A stretch of 24,142 bases of DNA from Porticoccaceae bacterium (GCA_030741175.1 JASLVT010000004.1:1-24142), one strand, 5' to 3'. Shown: positions 11,580-20,016, counted from the first letter of the stretch. The notes: generated from the letters alone by a model not told the origin. Numbers and translations: made by a program.

Positions 11580-12395
11580 ATGAAAAAAATAGGCCGCTTG
11601 TTTTTTCCTTTAATCAGTCTTTGGCTTTTACTAGGGAGTAGTACCTGCTATGCCTTTGGCGCAGATGGCCATCGTATTGTTGTTTTGATTGCGCAAGAGC
11701 ACATGAGTGCGAAGACTAAGAAAGCAATCGACCGTATTATTGATAACGATGAGCTCAGTGAGCTCAGTCTATGGCCAGATAGAATACGCTATATCCCCAA
11801 ATGGCAACAATCTAAATACTGGCACTATGTCAGTATCGATGATGGCGAACAATTTACTGACTTTAAACGCCATAGCGATGGCGATGTACTCTCAGCTCTG
11901 GAGTACTTTTATGCGCAACTACACAACCCTGAGCTAAGCAAGCAGCAGCGGCGCGAGGCATTGTCATTCTTCAGTCATTTTGTCGCCGATATTCATCAAC
12001 CATTGCATGTTGGCCGACGCGCTGATCGCGGCGGCAACACAATCAGGGTAAAGTGGCCCGACCATCCGAGAGGCGCTAATCTCCATCAACTTTGGGATAG
12101 TCTGATTTTAAATACCGAGAACAAAACCCCGCGGCAGTACAGTCGCCACCTCAACCAGACCAGAACTCGACAACAGGAAGCAGGTAGACAAACCGACTTT
12201 CTCGTATGGGCAAGGGAATCAAAAGCACTCCGCCATCATATCTATGACTTTCCACAAACGAGATATAATAGAGCCATTGTTAGCGCATCCTACATCGAGC
12301 GCAGTAAGGCTATTATTGAAAAGCGGCTGTTGCTCGCTGGGTTGCGGCTGGCCGAATGCTTAGACCAAATTTTTGATCCCGAAGGGCGGATGTAA
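11580..12395 (+). CDS. Secreted S1/P1-type zinc nuclease
   Basis: 271 residues. An N-terminal signal peptide (KKIGR, hydrophobic LFFPLISLWLLLG, cleavage likely after CYA near residue 25) predicts periplasmic or extracellular location. The mature protein has the zinc ligands of the S1/P1 family in order: His in FGADGH, Asp in LWPDRIRY, His in KYWHYVSIDD, His/Asp/His in SHFVADIHQPLHVG, and His/Asp in NLHQLWDS. Such enzymes degrade single-stranded DNA and RNA and can remove 3'-phosphates. The usual N-terminal Trp of the mature enzyme, whose backbone binds zinc, is Phe here. The gene sits between yicC and gmk, which normally adjoin or lie near each other in pseudomonads. A role in scavenging nucleotides or phosphate is inferred. 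No lipobox is seen. Confidence 0.9.
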   Translation: MKKIGRLFFPLISLWLLLGSSTCYAFGADGHRIVVLIAQEHMSAKTKKAIDRIIDNDELSELSLWPDRIRYIPKWQQSKYWHYVSIDDGEQFTDFKRHSDGDVLSALEYFYAQLHNPELSKQQRREALSFFSHFVADIHQPLHVGRRADRGGNTIRVKWPDHPRGANLHQLWDSLILNTENKTPRQYSRHLNQTRTRQQEAGRQTDFLVWARESKALRHHIYDFPQTRYNRAIVSASYIERSKAIIEKRLLLAGLRLAECLDQIFDPEGRM

Positions 12396-12474
12396 AAATA
12401 TTTAGTACACCGGCCGTAGAATCTGAAATAATCTCCATCTCCAGTAGTAGATAGGCAAGGAAACTGTTCTGACC

Positions 12475-13083
12475 ATGGCTCAAGGCACATTATTTATTAT
12501 TTCCGCACCCTCCGGCGCAGGCAAGACCAGCCTTGTGTCAGAAATTTTGATGCGCATGGACAATATTCAGGCCTCAATCTCCCATACTACTCGAGCGGCG
12601 CGGACCGGAGAGGAAGACGGAGTAAATTATCACTTTGTTAGCCAACAGACCTTTCAAAGCATGGTTACAGAGGATGCTTTCTTGGAACATGCCGAAGTAT
12701 TTGGCAATTTTTACGGCACCTCTAAACAATGGGTTCAAGACACATTAAATGCTGGTATTGATGTCATCCTGGAGATCGATTGGCAGGGTGCCGAGCAAGT
12801 ACGCCAACAATTTGTCCAGAGTAAAAGTATCTTTATTTTGCCGCCGAGCAAACAGGCACTCGCAGATCGCCTCAATGAGCGTGGACAAGACGATGTAGAG
12901 GTGATTAACAAACGTGTTGCGGCGGCGACCGAAGAAATGAGCCACTATATAGAGGCGGATTACTTGGTGATTAATGACAACTTTGATCTGGCATTGGAGC
13001 AACTAAAAAGTATTATCAGTGCACAACGCTGCAAAATGCCTGTTCAAGGGCATGAAAAATTACTATCAGATTTATTGTCGTAA
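12475..13083 (+). CDS. gmk: Guanylate kinase
   Basis: 202 residues (E. coli 207). Phosphorylates GMP to GDP with ATP. The P-loop APSGAGKTS is at 11-19, followed by the GMP-binding region SHTTRAARTGEEDGVNYHF (36-54) and VILEIDWQGAEQVR. The start ATG 12475 gives the canonical beginning MAQGTLFIISAPSGAG; an AAGGA site lies about 13 nt upstream, a longer spacing than usual. It is followed 79 bp later by rpoZ and then spoT, a conserved gammaproteobacterial cluster linking guanine nucleotides to (p)ppGpp. Confidence 0.97.
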   Translation: MAQGTLFIISAPSGAGKTSLVSEILMRMDNIQASISHTTRAARTGEEDGVNYHFVSQQTFQSMVTEDAFLEHAEVFGNFYGTSKQWVQDTLNAGIDVILEIDWQGAEQVRQQFVQSKSIFILPPSKQALADRLNERGQDDVEVINKRVAAATEEMSHYIEADYLVINDNFDLALEQLKSIISAQRCKMPVQGHEKLLSDLLS

Positions 13084-13118
13084 ACCCTCGCATTAGGTAA
13101 ACTTGCCGACCCTTGCAG

Positions 13119-13133
13119 ATTTACTCTGTAAAT
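13119..13133 (+). promoter_or_regulatory. Dyad upstream of rpoZ
   Basis: ATTTAC-TCT-GTAAAT is a perfect 6-bp inverted repeat located 30-44 nt before the rpoZ ATG. It overlaps a weak promoter-like pair (TTGCCG at 13103-13108 and TGTAAA 18 bp later). It could be an operator, a small hairpin after gmk, or chance. Confidence 0.25.
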
Positions 13134-13162
13134 TCGATTAATTTTTATGTCTGGCGGAAAAA

Positions 13163-13429
13163 ATGGCTCGTATTACTGTTGAAGATTGTTTGGATCATGT
13201 GGATAACCGTTTTGAGTTAGTGATGGTTGGCTCCAAGCGCGCTCGTCAAATAGCGGTTGAAGGTCGACCCACTCTGGTTGAAGAAGAGAATGACAAAGCT
13301 ACCGTTGTTGCATTGCGAGAAATTGCACAGGGTCTGGTAACTACTGATATTCTCACAGAAGTTGTTCAGGATTATGAAATTGTTGATGCTGAAGACGCCA
13401 CTGACGCGCCTGAAGAGCCCGCCGTTTAA
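13163..13429 (+). CDS. rpoZ: RNA polymerase omega subunit
   Basis: 88 residues (E. coli 91). The sequence [20 protein letters not shown] followed by VGSKRARQI and [17 protein letters not shown] is diagnostic. Omega helps fold and hold the beta-prime subunit and forms part of ppGpp binding site 1 in E. coli; the N-terminal MARITVED residues that contribute to that site are retained. A GGCGGA-type ribosome binding site precedes the ATG. It lies just upstream of spoT, with 35 bp between, so the ppGpp enzyme and one part of its target are expressed together. Confidence 0.97.
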   Translation: MARITVEDCLDHVDNRFELVMVGSKRARQIAVEGRPTLVEEENDKATVVALREIAQGLVTTDILTEVVQDYEIVDAEDATDAPEEPAV

Positions 13430-13464
13430 CCTGTCAATCAAACTTCGGGGAGGACGGTTTTACC

Positions 13465-15579
13465 GTGCTTTCAGTTCTAACCGATAAGCTGTCCTCCTAT
13501 CTCGATGAAAAACAGGTCGCCAAGGTTGAGCGCGCCTATATCTACTCAGAAAAGTGCCATCTCGGTCAAATGCGGCAGAGTGGCGACCCCTATATCACCC
13601 ACCCGTTAGCTGTCGCCAATATTCTCGCTGATATGCATATGGATCACGAGAGCCTGATGGCGGCACTATTGCATGACGTCATCGAAGATACTGGCGCTAC
13701 CAAGGGTCAAATTAGTCGTCGTTTTGGCCGCACAGTCGCCGATCTGGTCGATGGTGTTAGTAAGCTCACAGAAATTGAATTTGAAACCAAGGCTGAACAG
13801 CAAGCTGAAAGCTTCCAAAAAATGACTTTGGCGATGTCCAGAGATATTCGAGTGGTTTTGGTCAAGCTCGCAGATCGATTACACAATATGCGGACTCTTG
13901 GCGGGCTGGCACCAGAGAAGCGTCGCCGGGTTGCTCGAGAGACACTGGATATCTATGCACCCATAGCCCAGCGTCTGGGTATCAATGATATCCGCATTGA
14001 ATTTGAAGATCTTGGTTTTGCTGCCATGTATCCGCTGCGTCATCGTCGCCTGCGCGAAGCCATGAAAGCCGCACGCAAGAATCGCAAAGAGATTATCACC
14101 GAAATTCAGCATGCCATCGAACTGCGTCTAGAGCGTGAATCCTTCGATGCCGTAGTGAAGGGCCGTGAAAAACATCTGTGGAGCATCTATCTTAAAATGC
14201 GCGAAAAGAAAAAATCTTTTCGCGATATTATGGATGTGTTTGCTTTTCGACTGATAGTCGATACCGCCGATGATTGCTACAGAACTCTCGGCATTATGCA
14301 CAATATTTTTAAACCCGTGCCGGGGGAATTCAAAGACTATATCGCAATACCTAAAGCCAATGGATATCAATCCTTGCATACCGTTCTGGTCGGCATGCAT
14401 GGCGTGCTAATTGAAGTTCAGATCCGCACTCATGAAATGGAACACATGGCCAACTATGGCATTGCTGCTCATTGGGAATACAAAGTCGGAAGCAAAGACG
14501 GCGATGGTCATCAGCGTCGAGCAACACGTTGGGTTCAAGGGCTATTGGAAATGCAAAAACAGGCAGGCGACTCATTGGAGTTTCTGGAGCATGTTAAAGC
14601 AGATCTCTTCCCCGATGAGATCTATGTATTTACGCCCAAAGGCACTATTGTCGAGTTACCATCTAACGCCACCCCAATTGACTTTGCCTATTCAGTGCAT
14701 ACAGGGCTGGGAGATCGTTGCATAGCCTGTCGGGTCGATGGCGAACTCACCCCCCTATCACAACATTTACAAAGTGGTCAGAAAATCGAAATTATCAGTA
14801 CCGCTGGTGCACAACCAAATCCTAACTGGCTTAACTTTGTGGTGACGGCAAAGGCTCGCAGTGCTATCCGCCACTTCCTGAAAAATCAGCAACATGATGA
14901 ATCTGTTCATTTAGGCAAGCGGTTGTTAGATCAGGCGCTAGCCAACTTAGGTACCAAATATACTGAACTTAGAAAGTCGCAAATTAAACGTTTGCTCAAA
15001 GAAACCGGTGCACCTACCTTTGAATTTGTGCTGCAACAAATTGGACTGGGTAACAGTGTGCCTTTTGCTGTAGCCAATCTACTAGTGCCAGCAAGCAAGC
15101 GAAAAATAGCCGACGACAAGAAAAACTCCACACTACCCGTGGTGATTGATGCCTCCGAAGGTTTGCTACTGCAATATGCGCGCTGTTGTCACCCCATTCC
15201 CGGAGACCCGATTTTAGCCCATATAACACCGGGTAAAGGGCTGGTTATACATCTCGAATCCTGTCGTAATTTAAAAGAAATTCGCTCCAACCCTGAAAAG
15301 TGTATGTCGCTCAATTGGTCGGCGATGGTGGACGGGGAATTCCCAGTAGAAATCAAAGTGGAAATTACCCCAGAACGAGGTTTTATTGCCGCTCTCGCCT
15401 CGAGGATGACTGAGGAAGATGCCACTATCGAGCAAATCAGTGTCAACGAAAAAGATCCCTACACCAGTATTGTCGATGTGGTGTTAACCGTAAAAAACCG
15501 AATTCATCTCGCCGATATTTTACGCCGTGCACGCAGTTTAAAACCCGTACGGCGTATCTACCGCGTGAAAAATCAGTAA
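13465..15579 (+). CDS. spoT: Bifunctional (p)ppGpp synthetase/hydrolase SpoT
   Basis: 704 residues (E. coli 702), starting at GTG 13465 with a strong GGGGAGGA site at 13447-13454. The hydrolase HD domain is intact: His46 (THPLAV), His70-Asp71 (LLHDVIEDT) and Asp137 (VKLADRLHN). The synthetase domain has KDYIAIPKANGYQSLHT (290-306). TGS (386-447), helical, conserved-cysteine (CCHPIPGD) and C-terminal ACT (about 635-704) regions follow. It makes and degrades the alarmone (p)ppGpp in response to starvation. In the loop that is RxKD in bifunctional enzymes and ExDD in synthetase-only RelA, this protein reads E-F-K-D (288-291), a hybrid. ridA follows by 15 bp, as in pseudomonads. Confidence 0.96.
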   Translation: MLSVLTDKLSSYLDEKQVAKVERAYIYSEKCHLGQMRQSGDPYITHPLAVANILADMHMDHESLMAALLHDVIEDTGATKGQISRRFGRTVADLVDGVSKLTEIEFETKAEQQAESFQKMTLAMSRDIRVVLVKLADRLHNMRTLGGLAPEKRRRVARETLDIYAPIAQRLGINDIRIEFEDLGFAAMYPLRHRRLREAMKAARKNRKEIITEIQHAIELRLERESFDAVVKGREKHLWSIYLKMREKKKSFRDIMDVFAFRLIVDTADDCYRTLGIMHNIFKPVPGEFKDYIAIPKANGYQSLHTVLVGMHGVLIEVQIRTHEMEHMANYGIAAHWEYKVGSKDGDGHQRRATRWVQGLLEMQKQAGDSLEFLEHVKADLFPDEIYVFTPKGTIVELPSNATPIDFAYSVHTGLGDRCIACRVDGELTPLSQHLQSGQKIEIISTAGAQPNPNWLNFVVTAKARSAIRHFLKNQQHDESVHLGKRLLDQALANLGTKYTELRKSQIKRLLKETGAPTFEFVLQQIGLGNSVPFAVANLLVPASKRKIADDKKNSTLPVVIDASEGLLLQYARCCHPIPGDPILAHITPGKGLVIHLESCRNLKEIRSNPEKCMSLNWSAMVDGEFPVEIKVEITPERGFIAALASRMTEEDATIEQISVNEKDPYTSIVDVVLTVKNRIHLADILRRARSLKPVRRIYRVKNQ

Positions 15580-15594
15580 CACTAGGAGATTATA

Positions 15595-15978
15595 ATGACT
15601 AACAAAGCTGTTATTCATACAGATAGCGCCCCTGCTGCTATAGGCACCTACAGCCAAGCGGTAAAGGTCAATAATACGGTTTACCTGTCTGGACAAATTC
15701 CATTAGACCCCGAATCCATGACCTTGGTTGAGGGTGATATCAGCGCACAAATCCATCAAGTGTTTAAAAACCTTAACGCTGTTTGTGAGGCATCGGGCGG
15801 CGACTTAAGTCATTTGGTTAAGCTCAATATTTTTCTCACTGATCTCGAGCACTTTGCCTTGGTCAATGAAATTATGAGTCAATATTTCCCGCAACCTTAC
15901 CCAGCGCGCGCTGCTATTGGTGTGAGTCAATTACCCAAAGGCGCGCAAGTGGAAATGGATGGAATTTTAGTTATCTGA
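15595..15978 (+). CDS. ridA: RidA family enamine/imine deaminase
   Basis: 127 residues, typical of the YjgF/YER057c/UK114 family. Hydrolyses reactive 2-aminoacrylate and related enamines made by PLP-dependent serine/threonine dehydratases. The catalytic Arg lies in [16 protein letters not shown] and the conserved Glu in VEMDGILV, the signature of the true RidA subgroup. An AGGAG site 6 nt before ATG 15595 gives efficient initiation. It sits directly after spoT, the same order as in Pseudomonas (where it follows PA5338), and ends 12 bp from the convergent epimerase-like gene. Confidence 0.95.
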   Translation: MTNKAVIHTDSAPAAIGTYSQAVKVNNTVYLSGQIPLDPESMTLVEGDISAQIHQVFKNLNAVCEASGGDLSHLVKLNIFLTDLEHFALVNEIMSQYFPQPYPARAAIGVSQLPKGAQVEMDGILVI

Positions 15979-15990
15979 CCAATCATTAAA

Positions 15991-16839
15991 CTACTGCGTA
16001 TCGATCAAAGATAAATACCCCTCTTTGTAGCTGGGATAAAGAAACTTGTAACCGGTCTGCAACAGGCGCTTATTACTACAGCGCCTGATGGATTTCTGAT
16101 TCACTATTTCGTCTTTCAACTCCACGCCCAGCTGACCGGCCAGCCAATTGCGTAAATCATGTTGCGTTACCGGCTCACAGTCAGTACCCAAGTAGACTGG
16201 ATCCAAGCTTGAGCCCTCAACAAACTGTGCCATTAAATGTGCCAGAACCCCAGCACAGTCATCGGCATGAATGCGATTGCTCCATTGCTGTGGTTCAGCA
16301 GGCCGGCCCTTGCCATTGCGTACCTGAGTCAACATTCTCAGGCGGCCGGGCCCATAGATACCGGAAAAACGCACGATACTGTAGGCACAGGGTAATCCCT
16401 TGATAACCTGCTCAGCCTCCAGTAGAACTCTGCCAGAAAAAGACTCAGGCATAGTCGCTGACGCCTCATCGACCCATTCACCACGATTATTACCATAGAC
16501 ACTGGTGCTAGAAACCCAGAGCACTAGCTTGGGCTTTGATGATACCTGATCTATTGCCGCGGCCAGTGCTTTGGCACCAGCCAGATACGCATCACGATAA
16601 GCCCGCTCGGTAAAACTATCGGGCGTCAACGTCACCACCACAACATCAAACTGCTGATCCAGTATACGCGCTAACTGGTCAGCATCAGACATATCTCCGG
16701 CGATGGGACTAATAGTCGAGGGTAGCTCATCAGGCTTCCGCCTCAGACCAAAGCATTGGTAGTCAGCTGAGCCATGCTCGACAAGCTGAGTTGCCGTTCG
16801 CTGCCCAATATCACCACATCCAGCTAATAAAATTTTCAA
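15991..16839 (-). CDS. NAD(P)-binding epimerase/dehydratase-like SDR protein (YeeZ-like)
   Basis: 282 residues. Begins MKILLAGCGDIGQR with a Rossmann GxGxxG loop, then VVVVTLTPDSF, WVSSTSVYGNNRGEWVDE and the VRFSGIYGPGRL block, all resembling the extended-SDR protein YeeZ of E. coli. The Tyr of SVYG is not followed by the Lys of the usual YxxxK motif (YGNNR), so ordinary SDR catalysis is doubtful; the substrate is unknown. The start is a TTG (16839-16837): no in-frame ATG or GTG fits the family N-terminus, and a GAGAAGA site precedes it. It is divergent from oxyR across 73 bp containing a dyad (16864-16881), so the two may share regulation. Confidence 0.82.
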   Translation of the reverse strand: MKILLAGCGDIGQRTATQLVEHGSADYQCFGLRRKPDELPSTISPIAGDMSDADQLARILDQQFDVVVVTLTPDSFTERAYRDAYLAGAKALAAAIDQVSSKPKLVLWVSSTSVYGNNRGEWVDEASATMPESFSGRVLLEAEQVIKGLPCAYSIVRFSGIYGPGRLRMLTQVRNGKGRPAEPQQWSNRIHADDCAGVLAHLMAQFVEGSSLDPVYLGTDCEPVTQHDLRNWLAGQLGVELKDEIVNQKSIRRCSNKRLLQTGYKFLYPSYKEGYLSLIDTQ

Positions 16840-16863
16840 TTGATCTTCTCTATTTAATAAATA

Positions 16864-16881
16864 TTGGCTATCATTAGCCGA
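16864..16881. promoter_or_regulatory. Dyad operator candidate between the YeeZ-like gene and oxyR
   Basis: TTGGCTA-TCAT-TAGCCGA is an inverted repeat with a single mismatch, and one more matching A/T pair outside. It fits the loose T-N11-A form of LysR-type regulator sites and lies 31-50 bp upstream of the oxyR ATG, in the divergent intergenic region. The exact four-element OxyR pattern (ATAG-N7-CTAT) is not seen. Confidence 0.4.
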
Positions 16882-16912
16882 TCAATACCAAGACCATGCT
16901 CGGATACCTTTT

Positions 16913-17830
16913 ATGACCCTCACGGAACTCAGATACATAGTGACATTATCGCAAGTTCAACATTTTGGCCAAGCTGCCGAACGCTGTAATGTTAGCCAGC
17001 CGACCCTGAGTATAGCGGTTAAAAAACTCGAAAGTGAATTAGGCATCGATGTTTTTGAGCGCTCAAAAAATAGTGTGCGTTTGACACCAGTCGGCGAAAA
17101 AATTGTCGCCCAATCTCAGCGTGTTCTTGAGGAGGCCGCCTCTATCAAAGATATCGCCAGCTCAGGCAAAGATCAGCTTAATAGTCCGCTTCATGTTGGC
17201 GCTATTTTTACCATTGGCCCCTATCTGTTTCCTCACTTTATACCGCCATTACAGGAAGATGCTCCCGAAATGCCCCTTGTTATAGAGGAGGGCTACACTA
17301 GCACATTGCGCAAACGTCTCCGCAGTGGTGAGGTCGACGTTATTATTGTCGCCCTGCCATTCACAGAGCCAGACGTGGTGGTCCAACCGCTGTATGATGA
17401 ACCATTTGTTGTGTTGTTACCAGACAGTCACCAGCTAGCCGCTAAAAAAGAAATACAACATAGCGATCTCGACAATGAGAACGTATTAATGTTGGGCGAG
17501 GGCCATTGCTTTAGAGATCAAGTTATTGAAGCACTGCCAAATATTAATCGTAATCCGGTTAAAACTGCACGGATTACCACTATGACGGAGGGCAGCTCTC
17601 TGGAGACGCTAAGCTATATGGTGGCATCGGGACTGGGTATTACCATCTTGCCACAGTCGGCTGCCATCGGTGCCGAACACCGCGGCACCGCACTAGTGAC
17701 TCGCCCATTCACTGGAACAGCGCCAAGCAGAACGACGGCACTGGCATGGCGAGCGAGCTTTCCACGACACAAGGCCATTGACGCCCTGCGCAAAGCTATC
17801 TACAAACGCGATCTACCCGGCATCAGCTAA
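16913..17830 (+). CDS. oxyR: OxyR-type LysR-family peroxide regulator, resolving cysteine replaced
   Basis: 305 residues, the same as E. coli OxyR. The N-terminal winged helix-turn-helix covers about 1-60 (HFGQAAERCNVSQPTLSIAV), followed by the regulatory domain. The peroxide pocket is conserved at E. coli positions: Thr129, His198, Cys199, Arg201 and Asp202 (GEGHCFRD). The position of resolving Cys208 is Leu (codon CTG, 17534-17536), and the only other cysteine is Cys25 in the DNA-binding domain. OxyR normally senses hydrogen peroxide by a Cys199-Cys208 disulfide and then activates katG, ahpC and similar genes. The context (overlapping recG by one base, TAATG) is the Pseudomonas oxyR-recG order, which supports the orthology. 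Signalling would have to use a one-cysteine state. Confidence 0.9.
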   Translation: MTLTELRYIVTLSQVQHFGQAAERCNVSQPTLSIAVKKLESELGIDVFERSKNSVRLTPVGEKIVAQSQRVLEEAASIKDIASSGKDQLNSPLHVGAIFTIGPYLFPHFIPPLQEDAPEMPLVIEEGYTSTLRKRLRSGEVDVIIVALPFTEPDVVVQPLYDEPFVVLLPDSHQLAAKKEIQHSDLDNENVLMLGEGHCFRDQVIEALPNINRNPVKTARITTMTEGSSLETLSYMVASGLGITILPQSAAIGAEHRGTALVTRPFTGTAPSRTTALAWRASFPRHKAIDALRKAIYKRDLPGIS

Positions 17831-19938
17831 TGGCTCGTTCGCTAGATCAGGTTAACGTCGAGACATTGCGCGGTGTCGGACCACAATTAGCGGCCAAACT
17901 GTGCAAGTTGGGCCTCAGAACATTGCAAGATCTGCTTTTTCATCTGCCACTGCGCTACATCGACAGAACTCAAATCACCGCTATTGGCGGCATACAACCC
18001 ATGACCGAGGTGGTAATTGAAGGCGAGGTGAGAGCTAGCGATGTGGTGTTTGGACGTCGTCGCAGTCTGGTCTGTCGATTACAGGATCATACGGGTGTGA
18101 TTACTTTGCGTTTTTTCCATTTTAGTCGCGCCCAACAAGAGCGTTTACGGCCTGGCACCCGCCTGCGCTGTTTTGGTGAAGTGCGGCGGGGCAAATCAGG
18201 TCTCGAGCTCTATCATCCGGAGTATCAGCATCTGGATAGCAATAGGCCCGCCGAGCTCGAGGATACTTTGACACCGATTTATCCGGCAACCGAAGGTATT
18301 ACTCAGAGCCGCATTCGCGATCTATGCGGTCAAGCACTGACGCAGTTAAATCAATCAACCATCGCAGAATTATTGACTCAGCCAGTGGGTGGTCAGGATC
18401 ATAGTGAACTGTCCTACAGTTTGGTTGACGCATTGCGGCTATTGCATAACCCACCACCACAGACGGCATTGCATCTATTAGCTGATGGCACCCATCCTGC
18501 TCAACAACGGTTAGCCGTAGAAGAATTAACTGCCCATCATCTAAGTCTTCTGAAGTTGCGCCACAAGGTACAGCAGCAGCAGGCGCCAATACTTCAGGAA
18601 GATACCAGCGCTCGAGATAAACTCCTCGATCAGTTGGGCTTTAAATTGACCTCAGCTCAACAGAGAGTCAGTCGCGAGATCAGTGATGATATAAGTACCG
18701 CTATACCCATGTTGCGCTTATTACAGGGAGACGTCGGCTCTGGAAAAACCGTAGTAGCGGCCCTTGCAGCGGTACAGGCCATTGCGAATGGTAAGCAGGC
18801 GGCTCTTATGGCACCAACTGAAATTCTGGCAGACCAGCATAGGGCCAACTTTGAACAATGGTTGCGTCCACTGGGTATTCGAGTCGCTTTTTTAACCGGA
18901 AAGGTGAAAGGCAAAGCCAGAGAAATGCAGCTTGAGGCCATCGCCGAGGGGACTGCACAGATGGTGGTGGGTACCCATGCTCTTTTCCAAGATACCGTCG
19001 TATTTAAAGACCTCGGACTCAGTATTATTGATGAGCAACATCGTTTTGGTGTGCATCAACGATTAGCACTGCGCAATAAGGGCTTTGCAGTAACGGGCTC
19101 TGTGCTTGATGGTCCAGCGCCCCATCAGCTGATTATGACCGCAACACCTATACCGCGGACGTTGGCCATGAGTGCCTACGCCGATCTCGACTGTTCAGTT
19201 GTCGATGAATTGCCGCCAGGTCGCACGCCAGTTGAGACCACAGTATTGAGTAATGTTCGGCGCAATGATGTGATTGAGCGTCTCAAAGTGTCCTGTAGCG
19301 CTGGGCGACAGGCCTATTGGGTATGCACATTAATCGAAGAATCTGATGTTTTAGAAGCCCAAGCCGCGGAAGCAACTGCCAGCGAGTTGCAATTAATGCT
19401 ACCCGAGCTGTGCATAGGTCTTATACATGGTCGTCTCAAACCGCGCGAAAAACTAGCAATAATGGAGGCCTTTAAAGCCGGCGAGATTAATCTTTTGGTC
19501 GCCACCACAGTGATTGAAGTGGGCGTTGATGTCCCCAATGCCAGCTTAATGATTATTGATAATGCCGAGCGTTTGGGACTGTCGCAACTCCATCAGTTGC
19601 GAGGGCGGGTGGGTCGTGGATCCCAGACTAGCTATTGCGTGCTGCTCTACAGCATGCCTATTTCAGCCAACGGAAGCGCACGACTAAAGATTATGAACGA
19701 GACCAATGACGGCTTTAAAATTGCTGAAAAAGACCTTGAATTACGCGGCCCTGGAGAAGTGTTGGGCACGCGCCAAACTGGCGATATGCAGCTACATATT
19801 GCCGACCTACAACGCGATGCTCATTTACTGCCACAGATTAAATTTTTAGCTGAGAACCTATTGCTCAACTATCCCGACAATGTCGACCCGCTGATCATGC
19901 GTTGGCTCGGCCACAGTGAACAGTTCGCCCAGGCTTAA
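17830..19938 (+). CDS. recG: ATP-dependent DNA helicase RecG
   Basis: 702 residues (E. coli 693). The N-terminal wedge/OB domain (about 1-250) binds branched DNA. The superfamily 2 helicase core follows, with Walker A GDVGSGKTVVA near residue 300, PTEILADQH, the DEQH box in IIDEQHRFGVHQR near 400, TATPIPRT near 436, ATTVIEVGVDVPNA and QLRGRVGRG near 590. RecG remodels stalled forks, Holliday junctions and R-loops. It starts at ATG 17830 overlapping the oxyR stop, implying cotranscription and coupling. No terminator is apparent after it before the phosphate genes. Confidence 0.97.
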   Translation: MARSLDQVNVETLRGVGPQLAAKLCKLGLRTLQDLLFHLPLRYIDRTQITAIGGIQPMTEVVIEGEVRASDVVFGRRRSLVCRLQDHTGVITLRFFHFSRAQQERLRPGTRLRCFGEVRRGKSGLELYHPEYQHLDSNRPAELEDTLTPIYPATEGITQSRIRDLCGQALTQLNQSTIAELLTQPVGGQDHSELSYSLVDALRLLHNPPPQTALHLLADGTHPAQQRLAVEELTAHHLSLLKLRHKVQQQQAPILQEDTSARDKLLDQLGFKLTSAQQRVSREISDDISTAIPMLRLLQGDVGSGKTVVAALAAVQAIANGKQAALMAPTEILADQHRANFEQWLRPLGIRVAFLTGKVKGKAREMQLEAIAEGTAQMVVGTHALFQDTVVFKDLGLSIIDEQHRFGVHQRLALRNKGFAVTGSVLDGPAPHQLIMTATPIPRTLAMSAYADLDCSVVDELPPGRTPVETTVLSNVRRNDVIERLKVSCSAGRQAYWVCTLIEESDVLEAQAAEATASELQLMLPELCIGLIHGRLKPREKLAIMEAFKAGEINLLVATTVIEVGVDVPNASLMIIDNAERLGLSQLHQLRGRVGRGSQTSYCVLLYSMPISANGSARLKIMNETNDGFKIAEKDLELRGPGEVLGTRQTGDMQLHIADLQRDAHLLPQIKFLAENLLLNYPDNVDPLIMRWLGHSEQFAQA

Positions 19939-20016
19939 CGGCTGCCAAAAAAGCAAAAAAACTTCGTCGATTAATTGTTTCATTTTTATGACAACCGCCT
20001 ATACTGCCATCTCAAC

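Noticed and set aside
16850..16880. Classical four-element OxyR site (ATAG-N7-CTAT repeated)
   Set aside because: The ATAG/CTAT elements present are spaced wrongly; only a LysR-type dyad is supported.
19970..19995. Possible Pho box upstream of the DUF47-PiT genes (TTGTCATAAAA on the minus strand)
   Set aside because: Only the first 7-base half matches the PhoB consensus well; the second half matches at three of seven positions, so it is not supported as a PhoB site.
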